DNA of 64,000 bases from Terriglobales bacterium. Lineage in GTDB: Bacteria > Acidobacteriota > Terriglobia > Terriglobales > Acidobacteriaceae. The stretch lies in the NCBI GenBank assembly GCA_025462725.1, contig JAOAPE010000002.1, positions 248,001 through 312,000 on the forward strand, in the 5' to 3' direction. The notes under the pieces were generated by a model. That model saw only the letters and a program-made list of their open reading frames with translations, was not told the origin of the DNA and did no database searches. Position 1 is the stretch's first letter. Each line of letters opens with the position of its first letter. The position numbers and the translations under genes are program-made. Below, in pieces: positions 34,862 to 44,665 of this stretch.

Positions 34862-35932
34862 TCACTTCCCGTACACAATCACCGTGAACGAATTCGGCAC
34901 CATTGCCGGACGCGGTCGCGGATTCTCCGCCGTAGCAGCAGGTGCTGCTCCAAACTGGGCGGTCACTAAGAACGCGCGATGCGTCTGCGGATCGTATGTC
35001 ATCGTTCTGGCGCGTGGCAGCGTCGTCACATTCTCGACCACGCTGTACGCATCCGGCGAATCCTCGTGAACCACCGTCATCGTGCCTTCGCCATTCGATG
35101 CGAACGCATTCATCGTTCCCGGATCGAACGACGCTGCATCCGTGCCATCCCCGGTCGGCAGCGACTTCACTACTTTGCCGTTCTGCGCGTTCATTACCAC
35201 CATGACTTTGTTGCCGCACACTGAGAACAAGCGATGGTTCTTGTTGTCGAGCGCCAGTCCGGAAGGGCTCTCGCATTTCTGGGCTTCCGTCGAAAGAGGC
35301 CAGCGCGACTTGATCGTCATAGCCTTCGCATCGATCACATCCACTTCTGCCTTGTCTTCGTCGTTGACGAACACTTGGCCGGTGCCATCTGCCACTGCAA
35401 ACTCCGGCTTGCCGCCAATTGCGACCGTTCCTAAAACCTTGCCCGTCACTGCGTCGATCACACTGGCATCCTTGCTCCGGCCGTTGAATGTGAACACGCG
35501 CTTGGTGCTCGGCTCATACATGATGGCGTCCGGATTCGTTGCCGGTGAAACGCTTACTTTGTCCAGAGTCTTCAGCGTCTTCAGGTCGAAGATGGTGACA
35601 GAATTATCGCGGCCGTTGCTCGTGAAACCCTTGTTCAGGTCTTGCGCGATCGCAATGCCGTGTACTCCCGCCGTATCCGCGATGTCGCCTGCCACTTTGC
35701 CCGATTCCGTATCCACTATCATCACGTGCGTTCCGCGGGAAATGAACAACCGTTTTCCGTTGGGATCAAACGTGAGGTAGTCCCATCCGCCCTCACCGCC
35801 AACGTCCCACTTCGCAACCTGGTGATATCCGCTTTTGCCCGCTGGCGCAGCAGACTTAGCGTACTGCGCAACAACGCCGACACACAACGCCACCGCAATG
35901 ACGGCAACAACTATCGATTTCAGCTTAAACAT
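34862..35932 (-). CDS. secreted YncE-like beta-propeller protein
   Basis: A 356-residue protein from the ATG at 35932, which has GGAGGAA six bases upstream. A signal peptide (about 1-25) is followed by about seven beta-propeller blades with the pattern T-x-x-x-L-x-x-V-S. Repeats such as DVIDAKAMTIKSRWPL and VIDAVTGKVLGTV are typical of YncE/YVTN proteins. They bind to DNA-like or protein partners or act as scaffolds; the role here is unknown. It is divergent from a phosphoesterase gene. Confidence 0.85.
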   Translation of the reverse strand: MFKLKSIVVAVIAVALCVGVVAQYAKSAAPAGKSGYHQVAKWDVGGEGGWDYLTFDPNGKRLFISRGTHVMIVDTESGKVAGDIADTAGVHGIAIAQDLNKGFTSNGRDNSVTIFDLKTLKTLDKVSVSPATNPDAIMYEPSTKRVFTFNGRSKDASVIDAVTGKVLGTVAIGGKPEFAVADGTGQVFVNDEDKAEVDVIDAKAMTIKSRWPLSTEAQKCESPSGLALDNKNHRLFSVCGNKVMVVMNAQNGKVVKSLPTGDGTDAASFDPGTMNAFASNGEGTMTVVHEDSPDAYSVVENVTTLPRARTMTYDPQTHRAFLVTAQFGAAPAATAENPRPRPAMVPNSFTVIVYGK

Positions 35933-36058
35933 GAATTTCCTCCGAGGCCAGAAAGCATAGCAGAGCGATTGCTCGTGTGTCTTATGGTTCGGGGATCCCC
36001 GGCGAACACCCAACGCGTACTGGGCATCTACCTACCTTGTCAAGAAAGTGGGCCCGCA

Positions 36059-36910
36059 TTGCTGCATCGAAAGATTCTTCTTCTCGCATTGATCTTCTCG
36101 TTTTTCTCGAGTCTGCACGCCGCAACGCCCCGGTCTAACCACGTGGTCGTCGTAGTGGAAGAGAACCGCAGCTACTTGTCCGTGATCAACGATGCATCCA
36201 TGCCATATCTCAATTCGCTGGCCGCAAAATATGGCCTGGCAGTGAACTACTACGGCAACGTGCACCCTTCCATCGGCAATTACTTCATGATGACCACCGG
36301 CCAAGTCATCGCCACCTCTGACGGATATCCCGGAACGGTCACAGCCAATAACATCGTTCGGCAGATCATTACGGCCGGAAAAACATGGAAAGTATATGCA
36401 GAAAGTCTGCCGTCAGTCGGCTATGTGGGGCCAAGTCAATATCCATATTCCAAAGACCACAACCCCATGGCCTATTTCTCAGACGTCAAAAACAGCAGCA
36501 TGGAGAAGTTGAAGCTGGTTCCTTTTACTCAGTTCCCCACTGATCTGAAAAACGGCGACCTGCCAGACCTCAGCTTCATCGTCCCCAATCAACTACACAA
36601 TGCCCATGACGGCACTCGCAACGCCGCCGACCAATGGCTCAAGGCGAACATTGCTCCCCTGATCGCAAACCCCGCTTTCAAGCAGGACGGCATTCTCATC
36701 ATCACTTTCGACGAATCCGTCTCTTCCGATACCGCCCACGGTGGTGGTCACGTGGCCACAGTCGTGATCGGCCCCCGAGTCATTCTGGGGAAGAAGAGCA
36801 CGACGTTGTTCCAGCATCAATCGCTTTTGCGGACCATCGAATTCGCGCTCGGACTGCCCACCATCGCCGCCGCACAGACCTGCACCAGCTTAGGCGGGCT
36901 GTTTTTCTGA
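36059..36910 (+). CDS. secreted phosphoesterase (PF04185-like)
   Basis: From the TTG at 36059 this is a 283-residue protein with a signal peptide (LLLALIFSFFSSLHA). The ORF is open far upstream but there is no homology there. Core motifs are VVVVEENRSY, GLAVNYYGNVHPSIGNYFMMTTG and LIITFDES, which are the metal-binding blocks of the phosphoesterase/AcpA/PLC family. Activity on phospholipids or phosphomonoesters is likely. The start is uncertain. Confidence 0.78.
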   Translation: MLHRKILLLALIFSFFSSLHAATPRSNHVVVVVEENRSYLSVINDASMPYLNSLAAKYGLAVNYYGNVHPSIGNYFMMTTGQVIATSDGYPGTVTANNIVRQIITAGKTWKVYAESLPSVGYVGPSQYPYSKDHNPMAYFSDVKNSSMEKLKLVPFTQFPTDLKNGDLPDLSFIVPNQLHNAHDGTRNAADQWLKANIAPLIANPAFKQDGILIITFDESVSSDTAHGGGHVATVVIGPRVILGKKSTTLFQHQSLLRTIEFALGLPTIAAAQTCTSLGGLFF

Positions 36911-36927
36911 AGTTGAAGTGAGTGCCG

Positions 36928-37974
36928 CTAAAACAGAGAGCTCTGTTTGCGATTTGGCACAATGCCGAAGTGGTCATACGCAAGTCGCGTAGCTGTGCGA
37001 CCTCTTGGTGTGCGGTTCAAAAATCCGATCTGAATGAGAAACGGCTCATAGATGTCCTCAATCGCGTCAGACTCCTCAGCCAGCGCCGCCGCCAGGGTGT
37101 TCAGTCCAACCGGTCCACCCTGATATTTCTCGATGATCGTCAGCATCAGCTTGCGGTCGATCTCGTCGAATCCATGCTTGTCCACTGCGAGCATGGCAAG
37201 CGCTTTTTCTGCAGTGGGCTGATCGATCTTGCCTGCACCACGCACTTGCGCAAAGTCGCGCACTCGACGTAACAACCGATTCGCAATGCGAGGTGTCCCT
37301 CGCGCACGGCTGGCAATCTCGTTCGCTCCTGCATCATCTACTTCAATGCCGAGAATCTCAGCCGACCGCTCAACGATTACCTTCAAGTCTTCTGTGTTGT
37401 AAAACTCCAACCGCAAGACGATGCCGAATCGCGAACGCAGCGGCGCCGACACCAGCCCAGCCCTCGTAGTCGCCGCAATAAACGTAAACTCCGGGATATC
37501 CATGGTGTGCGTACGCGCCGACGGCCCCTGCCCAATGATGATGTCCAGCTTGTAATCTTCCAGCGCCGAGTAGAGGATCTCCTCCAACACCGGTTGCAAC
37601 CGATGCACCTCATCGAAGAACATCACTTGTTTCGCGCGAATGTTAGTGAGAATCGCAGTGAGGTCGCCCTTGATCTGCAAAACCGGACCGGATGTCTGCT
37701 GATACTCCACTCCCATCTCATTGGCGATAATGCTCGCAAGAGTGGTTTTGCCGAGTCCCGGCGGCCCGTACAGCAGCACGTGGTCTAACGATTCGCCACG
37801 AGATTTCGCCGCCTCGATAGCTACCGCAAGATTTTCTTTCACCTTGGATTGCCCGATGAACTCCTGCAAATGCCGCGGACGCAGCTTCAACTCAAAAGAA
37901 GCGTCATCGTCAACGACAACGGCCGAGACCAGCCGGTCGTTTTCTAAATTGTCTTTTTGGTCTTTAGGAGTGGC
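36928..37974 (-). CDS. ruvB: Holliday junction branch migration helicase RuvB
   Basis: An AAA+ motor of about 348 residues from the proposed GTG at 37974, which starts ATPKDQKDN. The Walker A is GPPGLGKT (residues 71-78) and the Walker [32 protein letters not shown] and the C-terminal winged-helix ([12 protein letters not shown]) follow. RuvB drives branch migration with RuvA, absent here. A TTG at 38010 would add a hydrophobic 12-residue lead and is not preferred. No clear ribosome site is seen for either start. Confidence 0.95.
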   Translation of the reverse strand, partial: ATPKDQKDNLENDRLVSAVVVDDDASFELKLRPRHLQEFIGQSKVKENLAVAIEAAKSRGESLDHVLLYGPPGLGKTTLASIIANEMGVEYQQTSGPVLQIKGDLTAILTNIRAKQVMFFDEVHRLQPVLEEILYSALEDYKLDIIIGQGPSARTHTMDIPEFTFIAATTRAGLVSAPLRSRFGIVLRLEFYNTEDLKVIVERSAEILGIEVDDAGANEIASRARGTPRIANRLLRRVRDFAQVRGAGKIDQPTAEKALAMLAVDKHGFDEIDRKLMLTIIEKYQGGPVGLNTLAAALAEESDAIEDIYEPFLIQIGFLNRTPRGRTATRLAYDHFGIVPNRKQSSLF

Positions 37975-38081
37975 CACTTGGAGTTCGATGGTAAGGCAAA
38001 AGAAAAGCAAAAGCTAGCAGGAGAAACTACCTAGATTGAAGTTGTCGCGCAAGCCCAGCCTAAGGATGTCGCTTTCGTTTC

Positions 38082-38104
38082 ACTAGAAACTAGAAACGAG
38101 AAAC
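38082..38104. repeat. copy of the actagaaactagaaacgag motif
   Basis: Reverse complement of the tttctagtttctcg sequence that occurs in tandem at 33012-33040. It lies between ruvB and a small unknown gene. Confidence 0.45.
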
Positions 38105-38109
38105 CGCCT

Positions 38110-38316
38110 TTAAGGCTCTTCCCGCGTGCTGCCCACTTCCGCGATGATGTCCTGCTGCATGACTTTTCCATCTTCATAGACCGCGTGCACCAGTTTCTGC
38201 CTATAAGTTCGGTTCTTGAAAACGGCCGACGCCACATCCAGTTCATTGAAATGGGCCACCAACTCCCATTTCCCCTGGTTCATCACCCAGACCTCGAACT
38301 GTTCCCATCGCGGCAT
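38110..38316 (-). CDS. conserved small protein, unknown
   Basis: A 68-residue soluble protein starting MPRWEQFEVWVM. It has an aromatic-rich N-terminus (WELVAHFNELD) and a mixed alpha/beta-like pattern (VFKNRTYRQKLVHAVYEDGK). I recognise no domain. The ribosome site is weak. The reading frame has no hydrophobic segment and codon usage resembles neighbours, so it is a plausible small gene on the ruvB side. Confidence 0.6.
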   Translation of the reverse strand: MPRWEQFEVWVMNQGKWELVAHFNELDVASAVFKNRTYRQKLVHAVYEDGKVMQQDIIAEVGSTREEP

Positions 38317-38352
38317 CGTTCTTGCATTTTAGATGCTCGGCGAAATTGCTGC

Positions 38353-39015
38353 TCAGCCACCCAAGTCGAAATACGCCTTCTTGTGCATAGGACTATTCTC
38401 ATGGCCGATTAAGAACGAATTCGGCCATTCGGTATTGCTGACAAACATCTTCAGCTCTCGCGCGTCTTCAGGAACCCGGAACAATAATTTTGTCTCGTAG
38501 GCTTGCCCTGGACGAACAGATTGTGACAACGGCGCGCCAGTACTTGCAACAGGCGAGTACAGTTTGCCGCTGCCATCCCGCAGAGACACGTCACGTGAAT
38601 TCGGATAAAGCAGCCCGTCTCCTCGTTTAGCACCGATAGTGGTCTCATCAAACCGTGTCCGCAGCGTGACAATGAGGTAGCGCCCTGCCTTCTCCGGAGT
38701 TGCTCCGAATTCTGTAGGAACCGTTGGTGTCTGCGCCACGGCAGTCACGGAATATGCCAGGTGGCAATCCAACTCGCAGAAATGTTTTTCCGCGCCGCGC
38801 CCCAGCAGATACTCCTTGCTGAATAACGATGTCCCGATCAGCGCGACCGCGTAAAGTGCGATTCCTCCAGCGAGGATTTCGAGCGTCTTGCGCGCTCGTT
38901 GTGGTCTTCCAGACACTTGGAAGTAGATAATCATTCCAAACATCGCCACCACGAATAGGCACGTACCCAGAAATGCCAATATGGAAATCGGCGCCAATGG
39001 CAGATCAACAATCAT
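38353..39015 (-). CDS. membrane protein with extracytoplasmic DUF4352-like domain
   Basis: A 220-residue protein from the ATG at 39015, which has a strong GAGGAG site six bases upstream (an in-frame start at 39060 does not). Two membrane helices (about residues 10-32 and 45-62) precede a soluble domain of about 140 residues with beta-rich pattern (YLIVTLRTRFDETT, ETKLLFRVPEDARELKMFV). That resembles DUF4352-type telomeric-like or Ig-like domains. A palindrome lies in its promoter. Confidence 0.7.
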   Translation of the reverse strand: MIVDLPLAPISILAFLGTCLFVVAMFGMIIYFQVSGRPQRARKTLEILAGGIALYAVALIGTSLFSKEYLLGRGAEKHFCELDCHLAYSVTAVAQTPTVPTEFGATPEKAGRYLIVTLRTRFDETTIGAKRGDGLLYPNSRDVSLRDGSGKLYSPVASTGAPLSQSVRPGQAYETKLLFRVPEDARELKMFVSNTEWPNSFLIGHENSPMHKKAYFDLGG

Positions 39016-39034
39016 TGCAATCTCCTCAATCAAG

Positions 39035-39053
39035 TACTTTGCATTACAAAGTA
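39035..39053 (-). promoter_or_regulatory. palindromic operator tactttg-5-caaagta
   Basis: A perfect 7-bp inverted repeat with a 5-base spacer, 20 bases upstream of the ATG at 39015. It is near the end of the regulator gene that precedes it. A second, near-identical element lies upstream of the 40,179 gene. This is a strong candidate for a binding site of the winged-helix regulator at 39,069. Confidence 0.65.
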
Positions 39054-39068
39054 ATCGCACAAAAAAAT

Positions 39069-39488
39069 TTACTGCTTAATATTCCTTGCGCTCTGGATCA
39101 GCGCTTCCATCTCGTCCAAATAGCGTTCCAGCGCTTTGCGTCCAGTCGCCGTCATCCGATACTCCGTCTTCGGCATGCGGCCTTCAAACGATTTTTCGCA
39201 CGAAACGTATTCCGCTTCTTCCAACTTGCGCGCATGTACGCTCAGATTGCCATCAGTTGTGTTGAGCAATTTTTTGAGTTCGTTAAATGTCAGCGCGCTG
39301 TTCACCGCCAACGCACTCAAGATGCCCAGTCGCAATCTCTCATGTATCAGGCGATCAAGTTCTAGCGATGCCGGCTCTGCTTTAGAACTGGCCGACGCCG
39401 CCGTTACGCCGCTTTCCCGATTTCGCGAAGCGGGCTTTTCGCTCGCCGGAGCAAACGCATCGCGCTTTGAATTTGTTTGTTTACCCAT
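39069..39488 (-). CDS. winged-helix transcriptional regulator
   Basis: A 139-residue protein from the ATG at 39488. The first 45 residues are polar and disordered-looking; the DNA-binding winged helix follows ([43 protein letters not shown]) and a [16 protein letters not shown] wing. This matches HTH_34/PadR-type regulators. The gene starts five bases after the stop of the membrane protein gene, so the two are co-transcribed. The longer ORF start (39548) overlaps that gene and is not preferred. Confidence 0.85.
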   Translation of the reverse strand: MGKQTNSKRDAFAPASEKPASRNRESGVTAASASSKAEPASLELDRLIHERLRLGILSALAVNSALTFNELKKLLNTTDGNLSVHARKLEEAEYVSCEKSFEGRMPKTEYRMTATGRKALERYLDEMEALIQSARNIKQ

Positions 39489-39492
39489 TTTT

Positions 39493-40179
39493 TTACCCGC
39501 CGTGTTTCTTGGCGATGATCCCGCCGAAAATGATGTGCAATCCGCCAAAGCCGAGCGCCATGTACCAGTTCGCCCACGCCGCAGGAGTAAACACCGCTAA
39601 GGCACCCAACGAGAGGAAGCAGACTCCCATCACCGGCACAATACCCACGGAGAATGCGCCTCCGGTTATGACTGCGGTTCCGTAAAGAAGTAACCACATT
39701 GCCGGAACCAGGGCGAGCATCTCCGCGCGATACAACAAGAACGTCAGCAGCGCTCCCACTACCAGCGGCGGCGCAAAACTCAGCGCGAACTTTCTCGCCG
39801 GACCAGACAACAACGACTGGTTCGCTCCCCGCGCTTTCCGTGCCACTGCATAAGCCGCGATCGCCAAAGCGATCACCGATTCGGTCAACCAAGTCGCGAC
39901 CCACTTCTCATCCACAACTGCACTTGCCTTCGCGGCAAAGTATGTCGCAGCCAATGCAGATACCCCGATGACGATCTGTCCTACTCCCGGAACCGCAGTG
40001 AATGATCCTGCCGACTCCATCGTCTGCCGGATGTACTTGAGCTGCTCCAGCGGATCAGAATGGGCTTGTGTCTCCGCAAATTCAGTATTTGCCTCGACTG
40101 CATTGGCAAACGCCTGCTCGGTGAACTCTGATTCAAGTCCTCTCGAACGACGTCTGCGCGGCTTGCGGCAAGACTGCAT
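39493..40179 (-). CDS. multi-helix membrane protein paired with regulator
   Basis: A 228-residue protein from the ATG at 40179 (GGAGG eleven bases upstream). A basic N-terminus (KPRRRRSRG) precedes about six hydrophobic helices from residue 70 on ([34 protein letters not shown] and others). Function is unknown; with the adjacent winged-helix gene it looks like a sensor or transporter with its regulator, as in other PadR-type gene pairs. Confidence 0.75.
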   Translation of the reverse strand: MQSCRKPRRRRSRGLESEFTEQAFANAVEANTEFAETQAHSDPLEQLKYIRQTMESAGSFTAVPGVGQIVIGVSALAATYFAAKASAVVDEKWVATWLTESVIALAIAAYAVARKARGANQSLLSGPARKFALSFAPPLVVGALLTFLLYRAEMLALVPAMWLLLYGTAVITGGAFSVGIVPVMGVCFLSLGALAVFTPAAWANWYMALGFGGLHIIFGGIIAKKHGG

Positions 40180-40211
40180 ACATGTATATTCCTCCGGGAA
40201 ACCCCCATTGT

Positions 40212-40235
40212 CAAGTACTTTACATAGCAAAGCTA
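40212..40235 (-). promoter_or_regulatory. second operator copy caagtactttacatagcaaagcta
   Basis: Shares caagtactttRcat and caaag spacing with the palindrome at 39035-39053, in the same orientation relative to the start of the gene downstream on the minus strand (40179). Imperfect symmetry. Confidence 0.55.
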
Positions 40236-40287
40236 TACTCGCAAAAAGAACCGGCCGGGCGGAGGCCGATCCTTGATCTAGCATTTG

Positions 40288-40584
40288 CTACGCAGCATTC
40301 TCTTCATCCGACTCTTCATCAATCTCGTTCTCATCATCTTCCGTTTCTATGTCCGTGCTAGCTACTGCAGTTTCATCCTCGTCGATATCGGCATCATCAG
40401 TCTGCGGGTCCTGAGCTGAAGCGTCATTTCGGATGCCGCTCTGATTTTGTTGCTCACCGCCCTTTCCGAATCCGAACCTTTCGCTAGCCTTGTTCCCGAA
40501 ATCCTTCTTAAGCTCTTCAGCCTTCTCCATCAACTTCTGCTTATCTTCGTCTGATATCTGATCTTTTAGTTTGTTGAAATCCAT
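40288..40584 (-). CDS. small acidic protein, paralogue of next gene
   Basis: A 98-residue soluble protein. The first 40 residues are an amphipathic helix (LKDQISDEDKQKLMEKAEELKKDFG) then KASERFGFGKGG; the C-terminal half is Asp/Glu-rich and unstructured. The next gene upstream shares the DEDKxxLxEKAEE and RFGxxGG patterns, so they are paralogues. Function unknown; the shape resembles small antitoxin-like or stress proteins, which is only a guess. Confidence 0.6.
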   Translation of the reverse strand: MDFNKLKDQISDEDKQKLMEKAEELKKDFGNKASERFGFGKGGEQQNQSGIRNDASAQDPQTDDADIDEDETAVASTDIETEDDENEIDEESDEENAA

Positions 40585-40659
40585 GTTGGTTCTCCTGTTG
40601 GCGATTGGATGCTTCAGGATATGAATACGAAAATCGAGTAGTTGGAAATGGCAAGTACG

Positions 40660-40887
40660 TTAAGCTGCGTCTTTCTCTTCTGGTTCGTCATCCGCGCCCA
40701 CATTTGTACTCGCAACCTCCTGCTCGCCTTCTGCTTGTCGGTCAAACGAACTCTCATCCGACTTCGATCCGAACCCGCCCTTTTCGCCAAACCGGTTCCG
40801 GATCGCATCCCTTACTTCTTCTGCCTTTTCTTTTAGTCGTTCCTTGTCTTCATCTGATCTCGACTCCCCTATCTTGTGCGGATCCAT
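40660..40887 (-). CDS. small acidic protein, paralogue of previous gene
   Basis: A 75-residue protein from the ATG at 40887, which has AAGGAG seven bases upstream; an in-frame ATG at 40962 is less likely. It starts MDPHKIGESRSDEDKERLKEKAEEV, then RNRFGEKGGFGSK, matching the pattern of the next gene downstream (40288-40584). Both end acidic. The two lie tail to head, 75 bases apart. Function unknown. Confidence 0.62.
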   Translation of the reverse strand: MDPHKIGESRSDEDKERLKEKAEEVRDAIRNRFGEKGGFGSKSDESSFDRQAEGEQEVASTNVGADDEPEEKDAA

Positions 40888-40991
40888 TGCAATCTCCTTT
40901 CGCCGATTGGATGCGGACGGGCACAACGCTGAATGACTCACATCCACCCTCGCGTGGTACAAAGGTTTACTAATTTTTAGCTGGAGAATTC

Positions 40992-42449
40992 ATGTACCGA
41001 TTCTTTCTGATCTCCTCTTTTGTCATTGCAATGTCTCTCTCCACTCTCGCGCAAGAACCAGCAGCAAAGCCCGGCTGGACTCCGCAAGAACTTGCCGACA
41101 TGCAAAAGCTCCAGCAAGCTGCGTTGCACAGCGACTACGGCTATGAAAAGCTCGCGTATCTCACTGACAGCATCGGCCCGCGGCTGAGTGGTTCACCACA
41201 GCACACCGCGGCGGCCGAATACGTCGCTGCAGAAATGCGCAAACTCGGACTCGATGTTCATCTCGAAGCCGCCACAGTCCACCACTGGATCCGCGGAGAA
41301 GAGCGTGGAGAACTCACGACCTATCCAGGACAACCGCAGTCCTTGCCGCAGAAGATCGTCCTTACCGCGCTCGGCGGAAGCAGCGCGACGTCAGCGAGTG
41401 GGCTTACCGCTCCCATAGTCGTCGTTAGCACTTTCAAGCATCTAGAAGCACTCGGACGTGATCAGGTCGCAGGCAAAATCGTCCTATTCAATGCTGTGTA
41501 TGACAAGCGACTCGCCGCCGCCGGGTTCGCTCTGGAAGCTTATGGACAAGCCGTCGCTTACCGCGGCGGGGGTCCCAGTGCGGCATCAAAACTTGGTGCG
41601 ATTGGTGTGCTCGTTCGCTCTGTAGGAAACGCCGACTATCGTCTCCCGCACACCGGTCAAACTCGTTATGACCCCAAGTACCCAGCAATTCCCGCTGCCG
41701 CCATCACAGCCGAAGACGCTGATCTTATCGCGCGACTCGCCGCTCGCGGGCCCGTGCAAATGCATTTGCTTCTCACGCCGCAGACTCTTCCTGACACCAC
41801 GGGCTACAACGTCATCGCCGATCTCAAAGGAAGCGAGCATCCCGAGCAGATCGTCATCGTCTCCGGACACCTCGATTCATGGGACCTCGGCACCGGAGCG
41901 CTCGACGACGGCGCTGGCGTTGCAGTCTCCATGGAGACGCTGAATCTCATCAAGCAATTGAAGCTTCGTCCCAAAAAAACGATTCGTTTCATAGCTTGGG
42001 TGGAAGAGGAAAGCGGATCCGGCGGCGCAAGAGCGTATTACAAGAATCACGCTGCGGACATGGCAAACCATTTCGCTGCGGTTGAGACTGACCTCGGCGC
42101 AGGACATCCAATGGGAATCTTCTCTGACGGCTCGCCCGCGATTCTTCCTATACTTCAGCCGGTCAGCGAAATATTGCAATCGCAAGGAGCGGGAATGATT
42201 AAGATCACCGACGAAGCCGGTGCAGATTTAGTGCTGCTCAACATTGCCGGCGTGCCCGGCTTCGCTCCCATTCAGGATTCGCGCAAGTATTTTGAGTATC
42301 ACCACACGGCCGCTGACACTCTAGACAAAGTGGACCCGCAGGAACTCCGCGAGAATTCCAGCGCGATTGCTGTGCTCACGTATGCGCTTGCAAACATGTC
42401 GCAATCTCTCCCGCGGACTGCGAAGCCTCTTCCAGATTGGATGAAGTAA
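40992..42449 (+). CDS. M28 family zinc peptidase with PA domain
   Basis: A 485-residue secreted peptidase. A signal peptide (to about residue 20) is followed by an M28 catalytic domain interrupted by a PA domain. The metal ligands are visible as SGHLDSWD, LDDGAG, EEESGSGG and, towards the end, FEYHHTAADT. M28 enzymes are aminopeptidases or carboxypeptidases acting on peptides outside the cell. It is separated by ten bases from a convergent gene. Confidence 0.93.
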   Translation: MYRFFLISSFVIAMSLSTLAQEPAAKPGWTPQELADMQKLQQAALHSDYGYEKLAYLTDSIGPRLSGSPQHTAAAEYVAAEMRKLGLDVHLEAATVHHWIRGEERGELTTYPGQPQSLPQKIVLTALGGSSATSASGLTAPIVVVSTFKHLEALGRDQVAGKIVLFNAVYDKRLAAAGFALEAYGQAVAYRGGGPSAASKLGAIGVLVRSVGNADYRLPHTGQTRYDPKYPAIPAAAITAEDADLIARLAARGPVQMHLLLTPQTLPDTTGYNVIADLKGSEHPEQIVIVSGHLDSWDLGTGALDDGAGVAVSMETLNLIKQLKLRPKKTIRFIAWVEEESGSGGARAYYKNHAADMANHFAAVETDLGAGHPMGIFSDGSPAILPILQPVSEILQSQGAGMIKITDEAGADLVLLNIAGVPGFAPIQDSRKYFEYHHTAADTLDKVDPQELRENSSAIAVLTYALANMSQSLPRTAKPLPDWMK

Positions 42450-42458
42450 TTTAGGCAG

Positions 42459-43869
42459 TTAGTTCTTGATTGCCCTCATCCACGGCCTGATCTGCTGCAT
42501 CGCCTTCTCAGCTGCTGGCGGATCGTAGTTGCTGAGCACAATGATCACGTCCCCGCTTTTGGGATCGAACTCTAACGCACCGTTAATCCCCGGGGCTCCG
42601 CCTGCGATTCCCATTCCCGTGAGCACAGGCTTCCCGGTTTCAGGCGACATCGTCGTCAGCTTTCCGTCCGCGATCGCTTTGGTGAAACGGAGCAGATCAT
42701 TCGCGGTTGAGTATCCACCGCCAGCAGAACTTCCCCGCGCTGGACGTGTGGAGACATTGTTCCTCCGCCCTTTGCCGTCAGCGCCTTCGGTTGTATACCC
42801 TTCGGCCCGGTTCGGAACCTTCTCGTCGGTTAGGTATGAATCAGTGTCCTTCATGCCTGCCGGACGGAAGATGTTTTCTTTCACGTACTCGTAATAAGTT
42901 TTTCCGGACACTTTCTCGATGATCAATCCCAGCACTACATATCCACCGTTAGAATATTGTTGTTTCGTCCCAGGTTCGAAAAGGAGTGGTTTGTCAGCAA
43001 AGAGCGGAAGGTAATCCTTCAGTGTTTTTAGCTTCTGCGGCTTCAAATCGCTCGCCGAAGAAATCGCCGATTCCGGAACGCATCGTTAGCAGTTGTTTGA
43101 TCGTTACTTTCTCTGCCGCATCGCGGTTTGGATAGTCCGGTAGAAATTTTCCCAGTTTGTCGTCGTAAGACAATTTGCCCTGGCTCGCCAATTGGTCAAT
43201 GCTCATCCGTGTGAAGATCTTGTTCATTGAACCCAGGTTGAACTTGGTTTCCATATTATTCGGTGTTTTCTTCTCTTTGTCGGCAAACCCATAGGCCTTC
43301 TGCACAACAGGTTTGCCCCTGCGCGCCACCAGTACAACTCCGGAGAATTCGTCTTTTTTCGCGAGATCATCGAGATAAGCGGACACATTGTTAACGAACT
43401 CCGATTCGCTCATTGCAACTGTACTGCTGCCGGGTGAAGGTCGCGGCCCTTCCCCCGCATCTTCCACGCGCAGAAAAAGAAGTTTGTTGGGTGCTTGCGG
43501 ATCAAAGTTGAAAGTGAGATTGATCTTTTCTCCGCTGCCTGTTTGCATTAATGTCGTGACTGACTGCTCGGTGCCGCTGATTTGCACCTCAGGCACACCG
43601 CGAATCTCAAGGCTCTTCATACGGTCCCGCATCTGCTTGTAAATCTCTAAACGATCTTCCACAGAGCGCTGCTTCAGTCCTGCTTCAGCAACGTTCTCTT
43701 TCAGGAACTTCTTCATCGCCTCGTCGCCCGCGTTAAACGCCGATACGTAAGCGCGGATCCGTTCAGCATTTGGCACATCGTCGGGAACCGCTCCGGCCTG
43801 GCTCTGGGCCAAGGCCATCCAACTGCAAATTAGAAACAGTCCGCCAACAGCAAGATCGCGTATCCGCAT
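42459..43869 (-). pseudogene. serine hydrolase (class C beta-lactamase-like), frameshifted
   Basis: Two ORFs in different frames (43869-42994 and 43046-42459) join near 43045. The first half has a signal peptide, a ~130-residue N-terminal domain, then the SxxK motif in FNLGSMNKIF and MRSGIGDFFGERF. The second half continues with LLFEPGTKQQYSNGGYVVLG (YxN) and ends with a terminal block typical of penicillin-binding-like serine hydrolases. The repaired protein is about 460 residues. A single indel explains the break; it could be decay or a sequencing error. Confidence 0.75.
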
Positions 43870-44037
43870 GAATTCTCCGATCAGTTCTTGTGAGTACAGC
43901 TTTGGACTCGACTACTCAGCTCTTGTTAGCCGTGGTATCCAAGTCTCTGGCGTCTGTTGGCGGATACTGTCGTACAAACCTGCGTCGCCACTCTTCTTCC
44001 AAACTGTTTGCGTTATGTCCCGACTCGAGGGGGAAGT

Positions 44038-44634
44038 ATGAAGAAGCGGTTCTTTTCGGCGCTGTGCATGAAGAGCAGTCTTTTGTTTTCCGTGGTTGTC
44101 CTACTTTACACATCGGCATTGGCGCAAGACCCGGGCCGAGTGACCGCCGGCGTAAGTTACGTTCACAAGACCGGAGGCGGGGCAGCCAACGGACTCGAGG
44201 GCTCCGGCGAATACAGGTTGAGCCGCTACGTCAGGGTCGTGGCTGAGGTAAGCCCGTTTTGGGGAGGAACCACGGTCGCGACTGTCAAGAGTTCCTTCAA
44301 TGAACAGGACTACATGTTCGGAGGCCGCTTCAACATTCCGTATGCCTTTCGCAATCCGAAGTTGATCCCCTATGGGCAATTACTCTATGGCGTCGCTCGC
44401 CAATCATCGACAGTAAAAACCATCAATGGACCCGAGCTCGCAAACGACACTGCAACTGACTGGGCCTGGGATTTAGGTGGAGGGGTTGAATACAGATATC
44501 GTCCAAACTGGAAGCTGCGCGGCGGAATCTCACTGTGGAAGACACATTTCGCGGATCTAAGCCAGACGAATGCCAAGTTTCGTTTCGGCCTTGTTTATTG
44601 TCTCGGTCAAGCAGGCTGCGGTGGGGCCAAATAG
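44038..44634 (+). CDS. outer-membrane beta-barrel protein
   Basis: A 198-residue protein from the ATG at 44038, which has GGGGGAA close upstream. It has a signal peptide (about 1-30, ending SALAQ) and alternating beta strands with aromatic ends (GVSYVHKTGGG, YRLSRYVRVVAEVSPFWGG, YRYRPNWKLRGGISLW, FRFGLVYC). This fits a small eight-strand outer-membrane barrel. Function unknown. It is convergent with the next gene. Confidence 0.75.
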   Translation: MKKRFFSALCMKSSLLFSVVVLLYTSALAQDPGRVTAGVSYVHKTGGGAANGLEGSGEYRLSRYVRVVAEVSPFWGGTTVATVKSSFNEQDYMFGGRFNIPYAFRNPKLIPYGQLLYGVARQSSTVKTINGPELANDTATDWAWDLGGGVEYRYRPNWKLRGGISLWKTHFADLSQTNAKFRFGLVYCLGQAGCGGAK

Positions 44635-44665
44635 ATTTCCCGATCGGTGAAGTAATTCTCATCAT

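Noticed and set aside
36014-36058. Longer N-terminus for the phosphoesterase (ORF open from 35642)
   Set aside because: The upstream part runs antisense through the propeller gene and lacks homology; the signal peptide marks the start.
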